The notes under the pieces are model-generated. The model did not search any database and was not told the origin of the DNA. It was given only the letters and a program-made list of their open reading frames with translations. 64,000 bases of DNA, taken from positions 3,477,499-3,541,498 of the forward strand of contig NZ_MDTQ01000001.1 of NCBI RefSeq assembly GCF_001709345.1, in the 5' to 3' direction. Positions 37,689-46,449 of this stretch are shown here, in pieces; position 1 is the first letter of the stretch, and every line of letters starts with the position of its first letter. Source of the stretch: Terasakiispira papahanaumokuakeensis (lineage in GTDB: Bacteria > Pseudomonadota > Gammaproteobacteria > Pseudomonadales > Halomonadaceae). The translations under genes were made by a program, and so were the position numbers.

Positions 37689-37974
37689 TTATTCACATAG
37701 ATCCACAGGTTTATCCACAACACATTCAGAAGGCGGAGCAACGCTGTGGATAATCATTTTATAAGGCCCCTGTGAATAATTACACTATAAGAGTAATCCA
37801 TTGAAACACATGAAGTTTCAGGTATACATTCACTCACATCAATGAAGCCTTAATTGTGGATAATCTATTGGACAAAAAATTTGATCCTGTGAGAAAAGTT
37901 TATCCACATCCCTGATATTCAAGCTGAGCGCTTAATCTATTCACACCCTGCCGGTATATCCCAACTTATACACA
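37689..37974. other. Dense DnaA-box cluster (oriC-like or datA-like)
   Basis: Seven perfect TTATNCACA boxes occur within 286 bp: plus orientation at 37689, 37711, 37900 and 37966; minus orientation at 37745, 37771 and 37855. CTATTCACA (37937) and AGATCCACA (near 37700) are near matches. Short A/T-rich runs lie between them (around 37757-37785 and 37862-37900). This fills the gap 37639-38017. No dnaA, dnaN, rpmH, mnmG or par gene is in the window, so it may be a DnaA-titration locus rather than the origin. Confidence 0.8.
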
Positions 37975-38017
37975 CCCCGCTATTCGAGGCCCACCATCCT
38001 CGAACCATCCACACCCG

Positions 38018-39199
38018 TTATTCATCATCGGGTGAAAACGCTAACAACACTTCATTGAGCCAATCAAACCCGAAAGGTGTCGTCACCAACTGACGCTCAG
38101 AAGCCTCAAGCAATCCCCGCGCCCTAAGCGTACTCAACTGTGGCTCAATGGCCGACAAATTCAACCCCGTCGTCATCGGGTAAAGTGATGCTGGCACGCC
38201 CTGCTTTAAACGCAATGCATTGAGCATAAACTCAAAAGGCAGGTCAGTGTCGGATAGCGTATTCTCCCCGGCGACAAAGTCACGCCCTTCAATCAGCCGA
38301 GATAAATACGCCGCAGGTTGGCGCGTTTTCCACCGTCGGATGACCTTGAACCGATCGGATGCGGCATGAGGGGGTGTGGATAACTTACCGTGGGCACCGG
38401 CACCAATCCCCAAATAATCACCAAACTGCCAATAGTTGAGGTTATGACGCGCTTGCCGTCCCGGTAGCGCATGGGCAGACACTTCATAGTGCTCAAACCC
38501 TGCCTGCGCTAAGCACGCCAGGCCCGCATCCTGAATATCCGCTAAAGCATCATCTTCCGGCAATACCGGTGGGCGGCTATAGAACTCGGTATTCGGCTCT
38601 AGTGTCAGCTGATACCAGCTCAGATGAGTCGGCGCTAATGCCAAGGCTTGCTGTAAATCATCCAACGCCTGAGCCACCGACTGGCCCGGTAACCCATGCA
38701 TTAAATCAATATTGAAATTCGTAAAACCGGCGTGACGTGCAGCCTCAACCGCACGGGTTGCCTCATCGCCACTATGTATACGACCCAGTGTTTTAAGAAA
38801 GCCCGGTTGAAAGCTCTGGATGCCAATGGATAACCGGTTGATCCCAGCTTGCCGATAGCCCTCAAAACGCTGTTGCTCAACCGTTCCGGGGTTCGCTTCT
38901 AGCGTGACTTCACAATCTTCCGCCAGCGTTAAACGCTCGTGCAACCCTGCGAAGAGGGCTTCATAAGCTTGGGGAGACAATAAACTGGGGGTGCCCCCAC
39001 CAATAAAAATACTGCTCAGCGCTCGCCCTTGCACCCAAGGCAAGTCATGATCGAGATCGGCCAGCAGCGCTTGCACATACTGCTGTTCGGGCAACTCAGC
39101 CTGAGCGCCGACACCGTGTGAATTAAAGTCGCAATAGGGGCACTTACGCACACACCAGGGCACATGGATATAGAGCGATAAAGGAGGCAAGGTGATCAT
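38018..39199 (-). CDS. hemW: Heme chaperone HemW (radical SAM)
   Basis: HemW is a HemN-like radical SAM protein that binds heme and hands it to targets. The SAM cluster motif is C-x3-C-x2-C in YIHVPWCVRKCPYCDFNSH. Further motifs are IFIGGGTPSLL, LEANPGT and NRLSIGIQSFQ. Length 393 aa suits HemW; the extra Cys of HemN after the motif (CxxxCxxCxC) is absent. It overlaps the end of rdgB by 1 nt and belongs to the metX-to-hemW run. Confidence 0.95.
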   Translation of the reverse strand: MITLPPLSLYIHVPWCVRKCPYCDFNSHGVGAQAELPEQQYVQALLADLDHDLPWVQGRALSSIFIGGGTPSLLSPQAYEALFAGLHERLTLAEDCEVTLEANPGTVEQQRFEGYRQAGINRLSIGIQSFQPGFLKTLGRIHSGDEATRAVEAARHAGFTNFNIDLMHGLPGQSVAQALDDLQQALALAPTHLSWYQLTLEPNTEFYSRPPVLPEDDALADIQDAGLACLAQAGFEHYEVSAHALPGRQARHNLNYWQFGDYLGIGAGAHGKLSTPPHAASDRFKVIRRWKTRQPAAYLSRLIEGRDFVAGENTLSDTDLPFEFMLNALRLKQGVPASLYPMTTGLNLSAIEPQLSTLRARGLLEASERQLVTTPFGFDWLNEVLLAFSPDDE

Positions 39200-39798
39200 C
39201 AGCTAAAGCGTGTCTTCAGTTCCGCCAACAACAGCGCACTGGCACGCCCTCGATGAGAGATTTTATTTTTTTCGGCCTTATCCAAGGCGGCCGCACTCAT
39301 CTGCCGCTCAGGCACCCAAAATAAAGGGTCATAACCAAAGCCACCCTCACCTTCCGGAGCCATCAGCACGCGCCCCTCCCAACTGGCTTGCACAATCACG
39401 GGCGTTGGATCATCAGCATGGCGCAAGAACGTCAACACACACCAATAGCGTGCGCTACGTTGGGCCTCAGGCACTTCCGCCAATGCCCTCAGCAATTGAG
39501 CGTTATTCTCCTCATCTGTTGCGTGTGGCCCCGCATAGCGAGCAGAGAAGACACCAGGCGCCCCTTTTAATGCATCGACCTCAATGCCCGAATCATCCGC
39601 TAACGCCGGTGATCCCGTATGGCGGGCTGCATTGCGCGCTTTAATCAGCGCATTTTCCACAAAGGTTAAGCCCGTTTCCTCGGCTTCAGGAACGGCAAAC
39701 TCAGACTGTGGATGCACCTGCCAACCCATCGGCGCCAGCAGATCTGCAAATTCACGTAGCTTGCCTGCGTTACCACTGGCTAGCACTAAAGGGGTCAT
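39199..39798 (-). CDS. rdgB: RdgB dITP/XTP pyrophosphatase
   Basis: RdgB removes non-canonical purine NTPs. Signature elements are LVLASGNAGKLREF at the start, ADDSGIEVDALKGAPGVFSARYAG, EGRVLMAPEGEGGFGYDPLFW, and SHRGRA near the end. The ATG at 39798 has GGAG upstream and yields 199 aa, the usual size; in-frame ATGs further upstream are less likely. Confidence 0.95.
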   Translation of the reverse strand: MTPLVLASGNAGKLREFADLLAPMGWQVHPQSEFAVPEAEETGLTFVENALIKARNAARHTGSPALADDSGIEVDALKGAPGVFSARYAGPHATDEENNAQLLRALAEVPEAQRSARYWCVLTFLRHADDPTPVIVQASWEGRVLMAPEGEGGFGYDPLFWVPERQMSAAALDKAEKNKISHRGRASALLLAELKTRFS

Positions 39799-39857
39799 AC
39801 CCGTCTCCATGATTAAATCTTTTATATTCACGATCGTGGCCAGACAGACTGATCAAA

Positions 39858-40301
39858 CTAATCGGCATAAAAACGATCGATAAAGGTCAGTTCATAAGGG
39901 GGTTGGTTAGGGTCCGCTCGCACCTGCAAGCGAAAACGAGTGGGCTCATCTTCAGTGAAACGAAAAGTGGCAATCGAATAGATCGCCTCTTGTTCTCGAA
40001 TCGTACGAAAACTCAGCGTACGCGATTGCTCGGCCAAGTTCCCGGCCTCGCCCGTCACAACGGCATTCACCGGCGTCGTGCTGCCATCCGCATTCACTTT
40101 CAATACCGCAATATTGACCAATGCCTGATAGCGGCTGCGCACAATATTATAGGCTTGGGCCACTTCCGGCTGGAGAAAGCTCGTGGTCACGGCGTTATAG
40201 TGAATCTGGTAATCCCCATAGGTCTCATAACGCTCCGCATAAGCGGGCATGGCCCATACACTGATCAACCATAATCCAATCGCTGCAAGTCCCAACCGCA
40301 T
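39858..40301 (-). CDS. DUF4426 periplasmic protein
   Basis: This 147-aa secreted protein has a signal peptide ending near MPAYA. The rest is beta-rich, beginning ERYETYGDYQIHYNAV. DUF4426 genes sit between metW and rdgB in Pseudomonas and relatives, exactly as here; the function is unknown. AGGAGGTG precedes the ATG at 40301, so a longer frame starting at 40379 is rejected. Confidence 0.88.
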   Translation of the reverse strand: MRLGLAAIGLWLISVWAMPAYAERYETYGDYQIHYNAVTTSFLQPEVAQAYNIVRSRYQALVNIAVLKVNADGSTTPVNAVVTGEAGNLAEQSRTLSFRTIREQEAIYSIATFRFTEDEPTRFRLQVRADPNQPPYELTFIDRFYAD

Positions 40302-40312
40302 GTCACACCTCC

Positions 40313-40348
40313 TGTTTTTAACGACATACATGTTTTTAACGACAGACA
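40313..40348. repeat. 18-bp tandem duplication upstream of DUF4426
   Basis: Two near-identical units, 40313-40330 and 40331-40348 (TGTTTTTAACGACATACA, with one change), lie between metW and DUF4426. Confidence 0.8.
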
Positions 40349-40369
40349 TGCTTTCACAACACGCGCGTT

Positions 40370-40957
40370 TTAACGGCACACACGATAAATCGCCACTTCC
40401 CCGAATAGGTTAGGCCATAAATGACTCACCCAGTGCGCTTCATATTGGCTGTTCCCCACCGCACGATCACGGATGCGAATCTGCTTGGCATCACACAGGC
40501 GCTCAAAATCAGCAAAGGTTGATAAGTGGATATTCGGCGTATCATACCAATGGTGCGGCAGCGTCTTTGAAACCGGCATACGCCCTTTCAGCGCTAAATG
40601 TGCGCGGCAACGCCAATAGGCAAAATTTGGAAAGGTGATAATCGCTTCTCGCCCCACTCGCAACATTTCATCCAAGGTGAGATCCGGTCGGCGCAATACT
40701 TGTAATGCCTGCGTCATGATGACGGTGTCGTAACTTTGTTCATCAAAGTTATCCAAGCCTTCATCAAGGTTTTGCTCCAGAACATCGACCCCTCGGCGGA
40801 TACAGGCCGTAATGTTATTCGGATCAATCTCCAAACCATAGCCCGCAACGCCTCGCTGCTCTAGATGCGCCAGCAACTCGCCATCCCCGCAGGCCAGATC
40901 CAACACTCGGCTGCCTTGGGCAACCCAATTATTAATGATGTCTAAATCTGCGCGCAT
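40370..40957 (-). CDS. metW: Methionine biosynthesis protein MetW
   Basis: MetW is a methyltransferase-fold partner required with MetX for homoserine acylation in many proteobacteria. The SAM-binding motif [15 protein letters not shown] is clear near residue 18. Conserved later blocks are [11 protein letters not shown] and [12 protein letters not shown]. The gene overlaps the metX stop by 16 nt, with AGGAG 7 nt before its ATG, so the two are translationally coupled. Confidence 0.95.
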   Translation of the reverse strand: MRADLDIINNWVAQGSRVLDLACGDGELLAHLEQRGVAGYGLEIDPNNITACIRRGVDVLEQNLDEGLDNFDEQSYDTVIMTQALQVLRRPDLTLDEMLRVGREAIITFPNFAYWRCRAHLALKGRMPVSKTLPHHWYDTPNIHLSTFADFERLCDAKQIRIRDRAVGNSQYEAHWVSHLWPNLFGEVAIYRVCR

Positions 40958-42123
40958 GATGCTGCTCCTGCCTGCTGTTGCCAGATCAAATCCATAGTAG
41001 CGGTGAATACCGCCTGATAGCGCTCATTCGGTATCAGAAACGCATCATGACCATGGGGAGAATCAATACAGGCATAACTCACACGTTTGCCCGCCGCGAC
41101 CAAAGCATTGACCAGCTCTTCAGAACGCGCCGGAGCAAAACGCCAATCGGTGGTGAAGCTGAATACACTAAAACGGCATTGGGCCACCTCAAGTGCCTTC
41201 ACCAAATCCCCCCCATAAGCTCCCGCAGGATCGAAGTAATCCAATGCTTTAGTCATCAACAAATAGGTATTGGCATCGAACCGCTCAGAGAAGGTATCGC
41301 CCTGATGGCGCAAATAGGATTCCACCTGAAACTCGACGCCAAAGCTGTAATTAAGCTTGTCAGCACGCAGATCCCGGCCAAACTTTTGCCCCATCGAATG
41401 CTCAGACAAATAGGTGATATGGCCGACCATCCGCGCTAAGCGCAACCCATGACGAGGGATCGTTTCCTGCTCCAGATAATGACCATTATGGAATTCAGGA
41501 TCAGACATAATCGCCTGGCGTGCCACCTCGTTAAAGGCAATATTTTGTGCCGATAATTTTGGGGTACTGGCAATCACCACGGCGTGAAGCAAACGTTCAG
41601 GATAACGCGTAGACCACTCAAGGACCTGCATACCGCCCAAGCTCCCCCCGACCACCGCAGCCCAGCGCTGTATCCCCAGTCGATCGGCCAGCACCGCCTG
41701 TGAATCCACCCAATCCTCGACCGTCATGACGGGAAAATCAGGCCCCCAGACTCGCCCGGTATCAGGGTCTATCGAAGTCGGCCCAGTCGAGCCATGGCAG
41801 CCGCCAAGGTTATTCAAAGCCACCACAAAGAACCGATTCGTATCAACCGGCTTACCCGGGCCAATGTAACTGTCCCACCAGCCAGGTTTACGGTCATCCG
41901 GTGCATGATAGCCCGCCGCATGATGATTTCCCGAAAGCGCGTGACAAATCAGTACCGCATTCGAAGCATCAGCATTCAATTCACCATAGGTCTCGACCAT
42001 GAGATCCCAATGATTTAATTGACGGCCACAAGCCAGCGGCAAGGGGGTATCGAAATGAAATTTCTGCGGGCTCACAATACCGACAGAGTCATCGGCAGGC
42101 ACCGACGGAGCATGCTCACTCAT
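40942..42123 (-). CDS. metX: Homoserine O-acyltransferase MetX
   Basis: MetX is an alpha/beta-hydrolase that acylates homoserine in methionine synthesis. The nucleophile Ser is in [14 protein letters not shown], the catalytic Asp in TDWRFAP, and the His in [10 protein letters not shown]. The LSGNHHAAG oxyanion region is also present. Proteobacterial MetX proteins paired with MetW often use succinyl-CoA, so acetyl versus succinyl specificity is unresolved. Length 393 aa. Confidence 0.95.
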   Translation of the reverse strand: MSEHAPSVPADDSVGIVSPQKFHFDTPLPLACGRQLNHWDLMVETYGELNADASNAVLICHALSGNHHAAGYHAPDDRKPGWWDSYIGPGKPVDTNRFFVVALNNLGGCHGSTGPTSIDPDTGRVWGPDFPVMTVEDWVDSQAVLADRLGIQRWAAVVGGSLGGMQVLEWSTRYPERLLHAVVIASTPKLSAQNIAFNEVARQAIMSDPEFHNGHYLEQETIPRHGLRLARMVGHITYLSEHSMGQKFGRDLRADKLNYSFGVEFQVESYLRHQGDTFSERFDANTYLLMTKALDYFDPAGAYGGDLVKALEVAQCRFSVFSFTTDWRFAPARSEELVNALVAAGKRVSYACIDSPHGHDAFLIPNERYQAVFTATMDLIWQQQAGAASCAQI

Positions 42124-42274
42124 CTGACACTCAAATCCTTATTCCAGATCCAGCATGACGGACATCGAGCGATCGGCATGATCCGCTCTCCAGAGGAAGA
42201 GCCACTGATCACCCGATCGCTACGAAAATGAAAAGCCGGTTTCACCCGGTCTTATTAGGGAGGAAGGGAAACTA

Positions 42275-42309
42275 GGCGGTAGTGGCACCGCCCAGGGGCC
42301 ACTACCGCC
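42275..42309 (-). terminator. Strong hairpin between yggT and metX
   Basis: A 12-bp perfect stem GGCGGTAGTGGC (42275-42286) pairs with 42298-42309. It follows the stop of yggT (minus strand). The T-tract is weak, so termination could be partial, or the hairpin could affect the metX leader. Confidence 0.55.
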
Positions 42310-42320
42310 CGGGGTCAGTA

Positions 42321-42905
42321 TTAGAAACCGCCCATCAGGCCCATAGAATAGCCGCCCGCAAAACGCAGCAGGAGGCCAGTCACCAGCTGTTCAGCCAATT
42401 GCAAACCTAAAAATACAAATATTGGCGAAATATCTAATCCACCTAAGCTAGGCAAAATACGGCGTACCGGCGCCAATAACGGCTCGGTCAGCTGGAACAC
42501 TAAAATCGCCCCGGGATGATTCGCCTGAGGCGCCACCCAACTCAAGATGATAGAGATAATCAGCGCGAAGAAATAAATCTTCACCACCATACTGAACAAA
42601 CTGGCCAAAACCAACGCCAGTAACGACACCGGATTGCCCAGCGGCATGCCAATCAACTGTTGCACGATCAAAATGGCCACCAACTGCAACACGATCGCCA
42701 CTAAAAAAGTGGCAAAGTCAAAGCGTGCCATCGGTTTAATGACCTTTTGTACGGGTCGCACTAAAGGATCAGTGGCTTTCAAAATGCCTTGCGTAATCGG
42801 ATTAAAAAAATCCACACGTGCCACATGCATCAGAAGACGCAACACCATCACATAAATGTAAAGGCTGAATAACAACTGTACGGCAGAAGCCAGGCCTGTA
42901 CCCAT
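42321..42905 (-). CDS. YggT family membrane protein
   Basis: This inner-membrane protein of about 194 aa contains two copies of the YggT hydrophobic unit: VDFFNPITQGILKATDPLVRPVQKVIKP in the first half and PILVFQLTEPLLAPVRRILPSLGGLD in the second. The family is linked to osmotic or cell-envelope functions without a firm mechanism. GAGGAG is 10 nt before the ATG at 42905, which is therefore preferred over 42914. The gene follows proC closely. Confidence 0.93.
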   Translation of the reverse strand: MGTGLASAVQLLFSLYIYVMVLRLLMHVARVDFFNPITQGILKATDPLVRPVQKVIKPMARFDFATFLVAIVLQLVAILIVQQLIGMPLGNPVSLLALVLASLFSMVVKIYFFALIISIILSWVAPQANHPGAILVFQLTEPLLAPVRRILPSLGGLDISPIFVFLGLQLAEQLVTGLLLRFAGGYSMGLMGGF

Positions 42906-42943
42906 AGTCTGCATACTCCTCGTTTTTCGTATTCACCCAGGGC

Positions 42944-43762
42944 TTAATGGCCCAGAGAAGCCGCCAGTTCACGGGCACGCTGAGCAGCCGCATCGGCTGC
43001 CTTTTGTACCAGATCCCCCAGCCCCCCTTCGATAAAAGTATTCACCGCTTGCTCAGTAGTCCCCCCCGGCGACGTGACTCGACGTCGAAGTTCGGCAGGC
43101 TCCAAATCATTTTCAGTCAGCATACGGCCCGCCCCTAATGCGGTCTGCATCGCTAACTGACGAGCCACTTCAGGCGCTAAACCTTGCTGAATCCCGGCCT
43201 GCTCCAACACTTCCACAAACAGGAAAAAGTAAGCCGGTCCAGAGCCTGACACCGCAGTGACCGCATCGAGCAAATCTTCACGCTCCACCCAAACCGCCAA
43301 CCCCACCGCCTGCATCACGGCTTCGGCATACTGACGACCCTGATCACTCACCTCGGCATTGGCATAAAGACCGGCGGCCCCAGCCCCCAGCAGCGCGGGC
43401 GTATTCGGCATACACCGAACCAATGCTGTCTGCCCACCGAGCCAACGGTCGAGACTGTCCAAGGTTAATCCTGCGGCCACCGACATCACCACCGGCTGAT
43501 GCGACTGCACCAGATCTGCGATCCCTTCACAAACGCCCTTCATGACTTGGGGTTTGACTGCCATCACTACTAGGTCTCGACCGGCAATCGCTGCGCGGTT
43601 ATCCGTCGTAACCTGAATCCCCGTCTCATCAGACAACTGTTTCAGAGCATCAGCATCAACACCTGTCGCCGTGATATCACTGGGGGTCTGCCCCTGTGCC
43701 AGCAGACCTTTAATAATGGCCGTCGCCATATTACCGGCACCAATAAAGCTGATTTGCGCCAT
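42944..43762 (-). CDS. proC: Pyrroline-5-carboxylate reductase
   Basis: ProC performs the last step of proline synthesis with NAD(P)H. The N-terminus ISFIGAGNMATAIIKGL is the Rossmann glycine motif; VMAVKPQVM, MPNTPALLGAG and the signature VTAVSGSGPAYFFLFVEVLEQAG (about residues 155-177) and SPGGTTEQAV confirm it. Length 272 aa. GAGGAA precedes the ATG. It is between yggS and yggT as in Pseudomonas. Confidence 0.96.
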   Translation of the reverse strand: MAQISFIGAGNMATAIIKGLLAQGQTPSDITATGVDADALKQLSDETGIQVTTDNRAAIAGRDLVVMAVKPQVMKGVCEGIADLVQSHQPVVMSVAAGLTLDSLDRWLGGQTALVRCMPNTPALLGAGAAGLYANAEVSDQGRQYAEAVMQAVGLAVWVEREDLLDAVTAVSGSGPAYFFLFVEVLEQAGIQQGLAPEVARQLAMQTALGAGRMLTENDLEPAELRRRVTSPGGTTEQAVNTFIEGGLGDLVQKAADAAAQRARELAASLGH

Positions 43763-43799
43763 CGGTTCCTCGTTTTATTCATGAATTGAATGTATTCGG

Positions 43800-44492
43800 T
43801 CAGGCGGGCCTCGGGCCAAAGATCCCCGTGCCAACACGAACCAATGTACTACCCGCGGCAATCGCGGCAGGCAAATCGCCACTCATTCCCATCGACAGTG
43901 TATCCAGTTCTGCCTGGGGATGCTGGTGACGCAACATCCGGAGCTGTTCGGCCAACATGTCAAATGGCCGACGTTGGCGCTCAACATCGGTTTCCGGAGC
44001 CGGAATACACATCAGGCCACGTAAACGAATATGAGGCAACTCCATCACCGCTTCAGCCAGCGGCTCCACTTCCGTCGGGCTCACACCTGATTTGCTCGAT
44101 TCACCACTGACATTCACCTGCAAGCAAATGTTCAATGGCGGCAAATGCTCGGGACGCTGCTCTGAAAGCCTTCTGGCCAGCTTAAAGCGATCCACAGAAT
44201 GGACCCACTCAAAATGCTCAGCCACTTCACGCGTCTTATTCGATTGCAACGGCCCAATAAAATGCCAGTGCAACGGTAAATCGGTGAGCTGTGCCTGTTT
44301 GTCGAGTGCTTCCTGTAAATAGTTTTCACCAAAATGTCGAGCACCGGCGTCATAAGCCTCACGAATCGACTCGGCAGGGTGGCGTTTACTCACGGCCAGA
44401 AGCATGACATCGTCTTCGCTTCGCCCAGCGTCTCGGGCGGCATGAGCGATCTCAGCACGGACCTGAGCCCACCGCTCAGCAATCGTTAACAT
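43800..44492 (-). CDS. yggS: YggS-family PLP homeostasis protein
   Basis: YggS (PLPBP) is a single-domain alanine-racemase-fold protein binding PLP and influencing its distribution. The PLP lysine is in LLAVSKRHPAESI (VSK motif), followed by FGENYLQEALDK, WHFIGPLQSNK, and the phosphate-binding SMGMSGDLPAAIAAGSTLVRVGTGIFG. The ATG at 44492 (about 230 aa) matches the family length. It diverges from pilT by 45 bp. Confidence 0.94.
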   Translation of the reverse strand: MLTIAERWAQVRAEIAHAARDAGRSEDDVMLLAVSKRHPAESIREAYDAGARHFGENYLQEALDKQAQLTDLPLHWHFIGPLQSNKTREVAEHFEWVHSVDRFKLARRLSEQRPEHLPPLNICLQVNVSGESSKSGVSPTEVEPLAEAVMELPHIRLRGLMCIPAPETDVERQRRPFDMLAEQLRMLRHQHPQAELDTLSMGMSGDLPAAIAAGSTLVRVGTGIFGPRPA

Positions 44493-44537
44493 CAAAAGAA
44501 TCCCCATCAAAGGCCCAAGGCCAAGGAACTTAGTGTA

Positions 44538-45557
44538 ATGGATATTACCGAACTGCTGGCCGCATGCGCAAAAACCACCGCCTCTGATTTACACCTTAGC
44601 CCAGGGCGGCCCCCCTTATATCGGCTCAATGGCCATCTCACACCGATCGAATCAGCAGCGCTTTCAGCCCATGAATTGGATCACCAATTACGGGCACTCC
44701 TCACCCCTGCACAAGCTCAATCGCTGGATCAACAATACGATATTGATATCGCGTTATCACACCAAGGGCAGCGCTTTCGCGCTAACTTCTTTTTTCAGCA
44801 ACAAGGCCTAGCCGCCGCCTTTCGCCCTATTCCCGATGAAGTTCCGACACTCAGCGCGCTACAAGCCCCGCCCGTTTTGACCCAGCTGGCCACACAGCCT
44901 CACGGATTAACCCTAGTCACCGGCCCAACCGGCTCCGGTAAATCCACCACGTTAGCGGCCATGCTCCAGCACATGAACCAACACCTGGCCTACCACCTGA
45001 TCACCATCGAAGATCCCATCGAATTTATCCACACCCCCATACGCAGTTTAATCTCCCAACGAGAACTGCATCAGCACACCCCCAGCTTCAGCCAAGCACT
45101 CAAAGCGGCACTGCGGGAAGATCCTGATGTGATCATGGTGGGCGAACTGCGGGATCTAGCCACGATTCGTTTAGCACTGACCGCCGCCGAAACAGGCCAT
45201 GCCGTGCTGGCCACCCTGCACACCGCCTCTGCCGCCCGCAGTATTCATCGTTTGGTTGACGCTTTTCCGGGTGATGAACAACCCCTTATCCGCAACTTAC
45301 TGGCCGAATCGTTAAGAGCCGTCATCAGCCAACGCTTAGTCGCCGATACGCGGCAGGGCCGCTGTGCGCTGCATGAAATCATGATCGCCACCCCCGCGAT
45401 TCGAAACATGGTGCGTGATCAGCACATTGCCCAGATCCCCACCGCCATTCAAACCGGCAGCGCCCAAGGGATGCAGAGCATGCAGCAAAGCGCCGAAACC
45501 GCCTTCCAACAAGGTCGCATCAATACCGACACCCTGGCCAAAATCCAGAGCGAATAG
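44538..45557 (+). CDS. pilT: Type IV pilus retraction ATPase PilT-like
   Basis: PilT-like hexameric ATPases depolymerise type IV pili. The Walker A is GPTGSGKSTT, the Asp box contains EDPIEFIH, Walker B is DPDVIMVGELRD, and His box is ETGHAVLATLHT. Length 339 aa is typical for PilT. PilU, which often follows, is absent; instead the sRNA array follows. The yggS/pilT divergence is conserved in Pseudomonas. Confidence 0.93.
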   Translation: MDITELLAACAKTTASDLHLSPGRPPLYRLNGHLTPIESAALSAHELDHQLRALLTPAQAQSLDQQYDIDIALSHQGQRFRANFFFQQQGLAAAFRPIPDEVPTLSALQAPPVLTQLATQPHGLTLVTGPTGSGKSTTLAAMLQHMNQHLAYHLITIEDPIEFIHTPIRSLISQRELHQHTPSFSQALKAALREDPDVIMVGELRDLATIRLALTAAETGHAVLATLHTASAARSIHRLVDAFPGDEQPLIRNLLAESLRAVISQRLVADTRQGRCALHEIMIATPAIRNMVRDQHIAQIPTAIQTGSAQGMQSMQQSAETAFQQGRINTDTLAKIQSE

Positions 45558-45596
45558 TTCAGCCCAGACGAGATGCACAAGCCTGATCAAAAATAG

Positions 45597-45655
45597 AGAC
45601 TCAAGAGAAATAAGAGACAAGAAATGAGAGAAATAAGAAGATAAAGAAAAATAAG
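45597..45655 (+). repeat. Polypurine tract downstream of pilT
   Basis: About 58 bp of almost pure purine on the plus strand contains repeated AGAAATAAGA-like units. It lies between the pilT stop and the terminator of the first small RNA. It might form triplex or affect transcription end; nothing specific is known. Confidence 0.7.
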
Positions 45656-45662
45656 CACACAT

Positions 45663-45790
45663 AAAAAAAGGCCACCCGACAGGGTGGCCTGAGAACCGTG
45701 ACTAGCTTGATGATGAGGAGATGACTGCCCGGCATCCTTAAACCCGACGACCCAGACGGGTGTGATACCGAGTAGTGGCCATCGACCACT
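45663..45790 (-). ncRNA. PrrF-like iron-responsive sRNA, copy 1
   Basis: A minus-strand RNA of about 128 nt: start near 45790, a 5' hairpin GTGGTC/GGCCAC (45775-45789), a middle stem, a conserved core (complement of 45696-45721, reading TCTCCTCATCATCAAGC and on), and a terminator with stem 45670-45677/45682-45689 and seven T. The core resembles the antisense core of PrrF in Pseudomonas; its CTCCTC would pair with Shine-Dalgarno regions. This is the most diverged of the three copies. The name PrrF-like rests on the promoter logic, tandem arrangement and core. Confidence 0.82.
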
Positions 45791-45795
45791 CGCTA

Positions 45796-45824
45796 ACAAT
45801 AATCATTATCATTAATGAGTGCAA
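45796..45824 (-). promoter_or_regulatory. Fur-controlled promoter of sRNA copy 1
   Basis: TTGCAC (45819-45824) and TATTGT (45796-45801) on the minus strand have exactly 17 bp between them. The spacer contains ATTAATGATAATGATTATTG-like sequence closely matching the Fur box, so Fe-Fur would block polymerase. Confidence 0.82.
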
Positions 45825-45961
45825 GCTTTTTTTACCTCGCCTTAATCGCCGACCCATGGCTATCCCGATTTCACCACAAAACACCCCGCCCAAATGAACC
45901 CAACACGCGAGCACAGCTTTGCATCTCCTGGTGTCTAAAGAACAAAAACCACAAACACAAC

Positions 45962-46098
45962 AAAAAAAGGCCACCCTAAAAGGGTGGCCTGAGGACCGTG
46001 ACTAGCTTGATGATGATGAGGAGATAACTGCCAGTATTCCTCAGGGCACCTGACAACCCATGAAAAAGAGGATACTGAACCGTGGTCATCAACCACGA
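45962..46098 (-). ncRNA. PrrF-like iron-responsive sRNA, copy 2
   Basis: A minus-strand RNA of about 137 nt: 5' hairpin CGTGGT/ACCACG (46081-46097), a long middle stem (CAGTAT with ATACTG and CCTC with GAGG), the same antisense core as copy 1 (complement of 45996-46024, with one extra ATC), and a 9-bp terminator stem (45969-45977/45981-45989) followed by seven T. It is very similar to copy 3, implying recent duplication. Between copies 1 and 2 (45825-45961) I see no gene. Confidence 0.85.
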
Positions 46099-46103
46099 TT
46101 CAA

Positions 46104-46132
46104 ACAATAATAGTTCTCATTATTAAACGCAA
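46104..46132 (-). promoter_or_regulatory. Fur-controlled promoter of sRNA copy 2
   Basis: TTGCGT (46127-46132) and TATTGT (46104-46109) are 17 bp apart on the minus strand. The overlapping AATAATGAGAACTATTATT is a palindromic Fur-box-like 19-mer. Confidence 0.78.
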
Positions 46133-46227
46133 TAGTTTTCTATTATTTTTTATAGGCAGACAGACCTAGAGGCTCAAGCAGTCTTCTTAATCGCCAATTG
46201 CTCGACGGTTTCATCGTCAAAAGGAAT

Positions 46228-46358
46228 AAAAAAAGGCCACCCAAAAGGGTGGCCTGAGGACCGTGACTAGCTTGATGATGAGGAGATAACTGACAGCATT
46301 CTCAGGGCACCTGACAACCCATTAAAAGAGGATACTGAACTGTGGTCATCAACCACGA
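46228..46358 (-). ncRNA. PrrF-like iron-responsive sRNA, copy 3
   Basis: A minus-strand RNA of about 131 nt with the same layout: 5' hairpin (46342-46356), middle stem where one changed base keeps a G-U pair, antisense core (complement of 46261-46286), and terminator stem 46235-46242/46247-46254 with seven T. It is the first copy seen by polymerase coming from the thiS side. No ORF is conserved among the copies, favouring RNA function. Confidence 0.85.
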
Positions 46359-46363
46359 TTAAA

Positions 46364-46392
46364 ACGATAATCTTTATCATTTAGTTTTGCAA
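46364..46392 (-). promoter_or_regulatory. Fur-controlled promoter of sRNA copy 3
   Basis: TTGCAA (46387-46392) and TATCGT (46364-46369), 17 bp apart on the minus strand, surround AATGATAAAGATTATC, a Fur-box-like sequence. Confidence 0.75.
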
Positions 46393-46415
46393 CCTAAAAC
46401 TTAAACGACCCCAAT

Positions 46416-46445
46416 AAAAAAAGCCGCGCTTTTCAAAAGCACGGC
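46416..46445 (-). terminator. Orphan minus-strand terminator
   Basis: A stem (46423-46433 with 46435-46445, inner bases forming the loop) is followed on the minus strand by seven T. One pair is U-G on the minus strand but C-A on the plus strand, so the minus orientation is right. No gene or clear promoter for a transcript ending here is visible. Confidence 0.65.
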
Positions 46446-46449
46446 CTTA

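Noticed and set aside
37689-37974. Calling the DnaA-box cluster the chromosomal oriC
   Set aside because: No origin-linked genes (dnaA, dnaN, mnmG, rpmH, par) are present, and I cannot compute GC skew; kept as oriC-like or datA-like.
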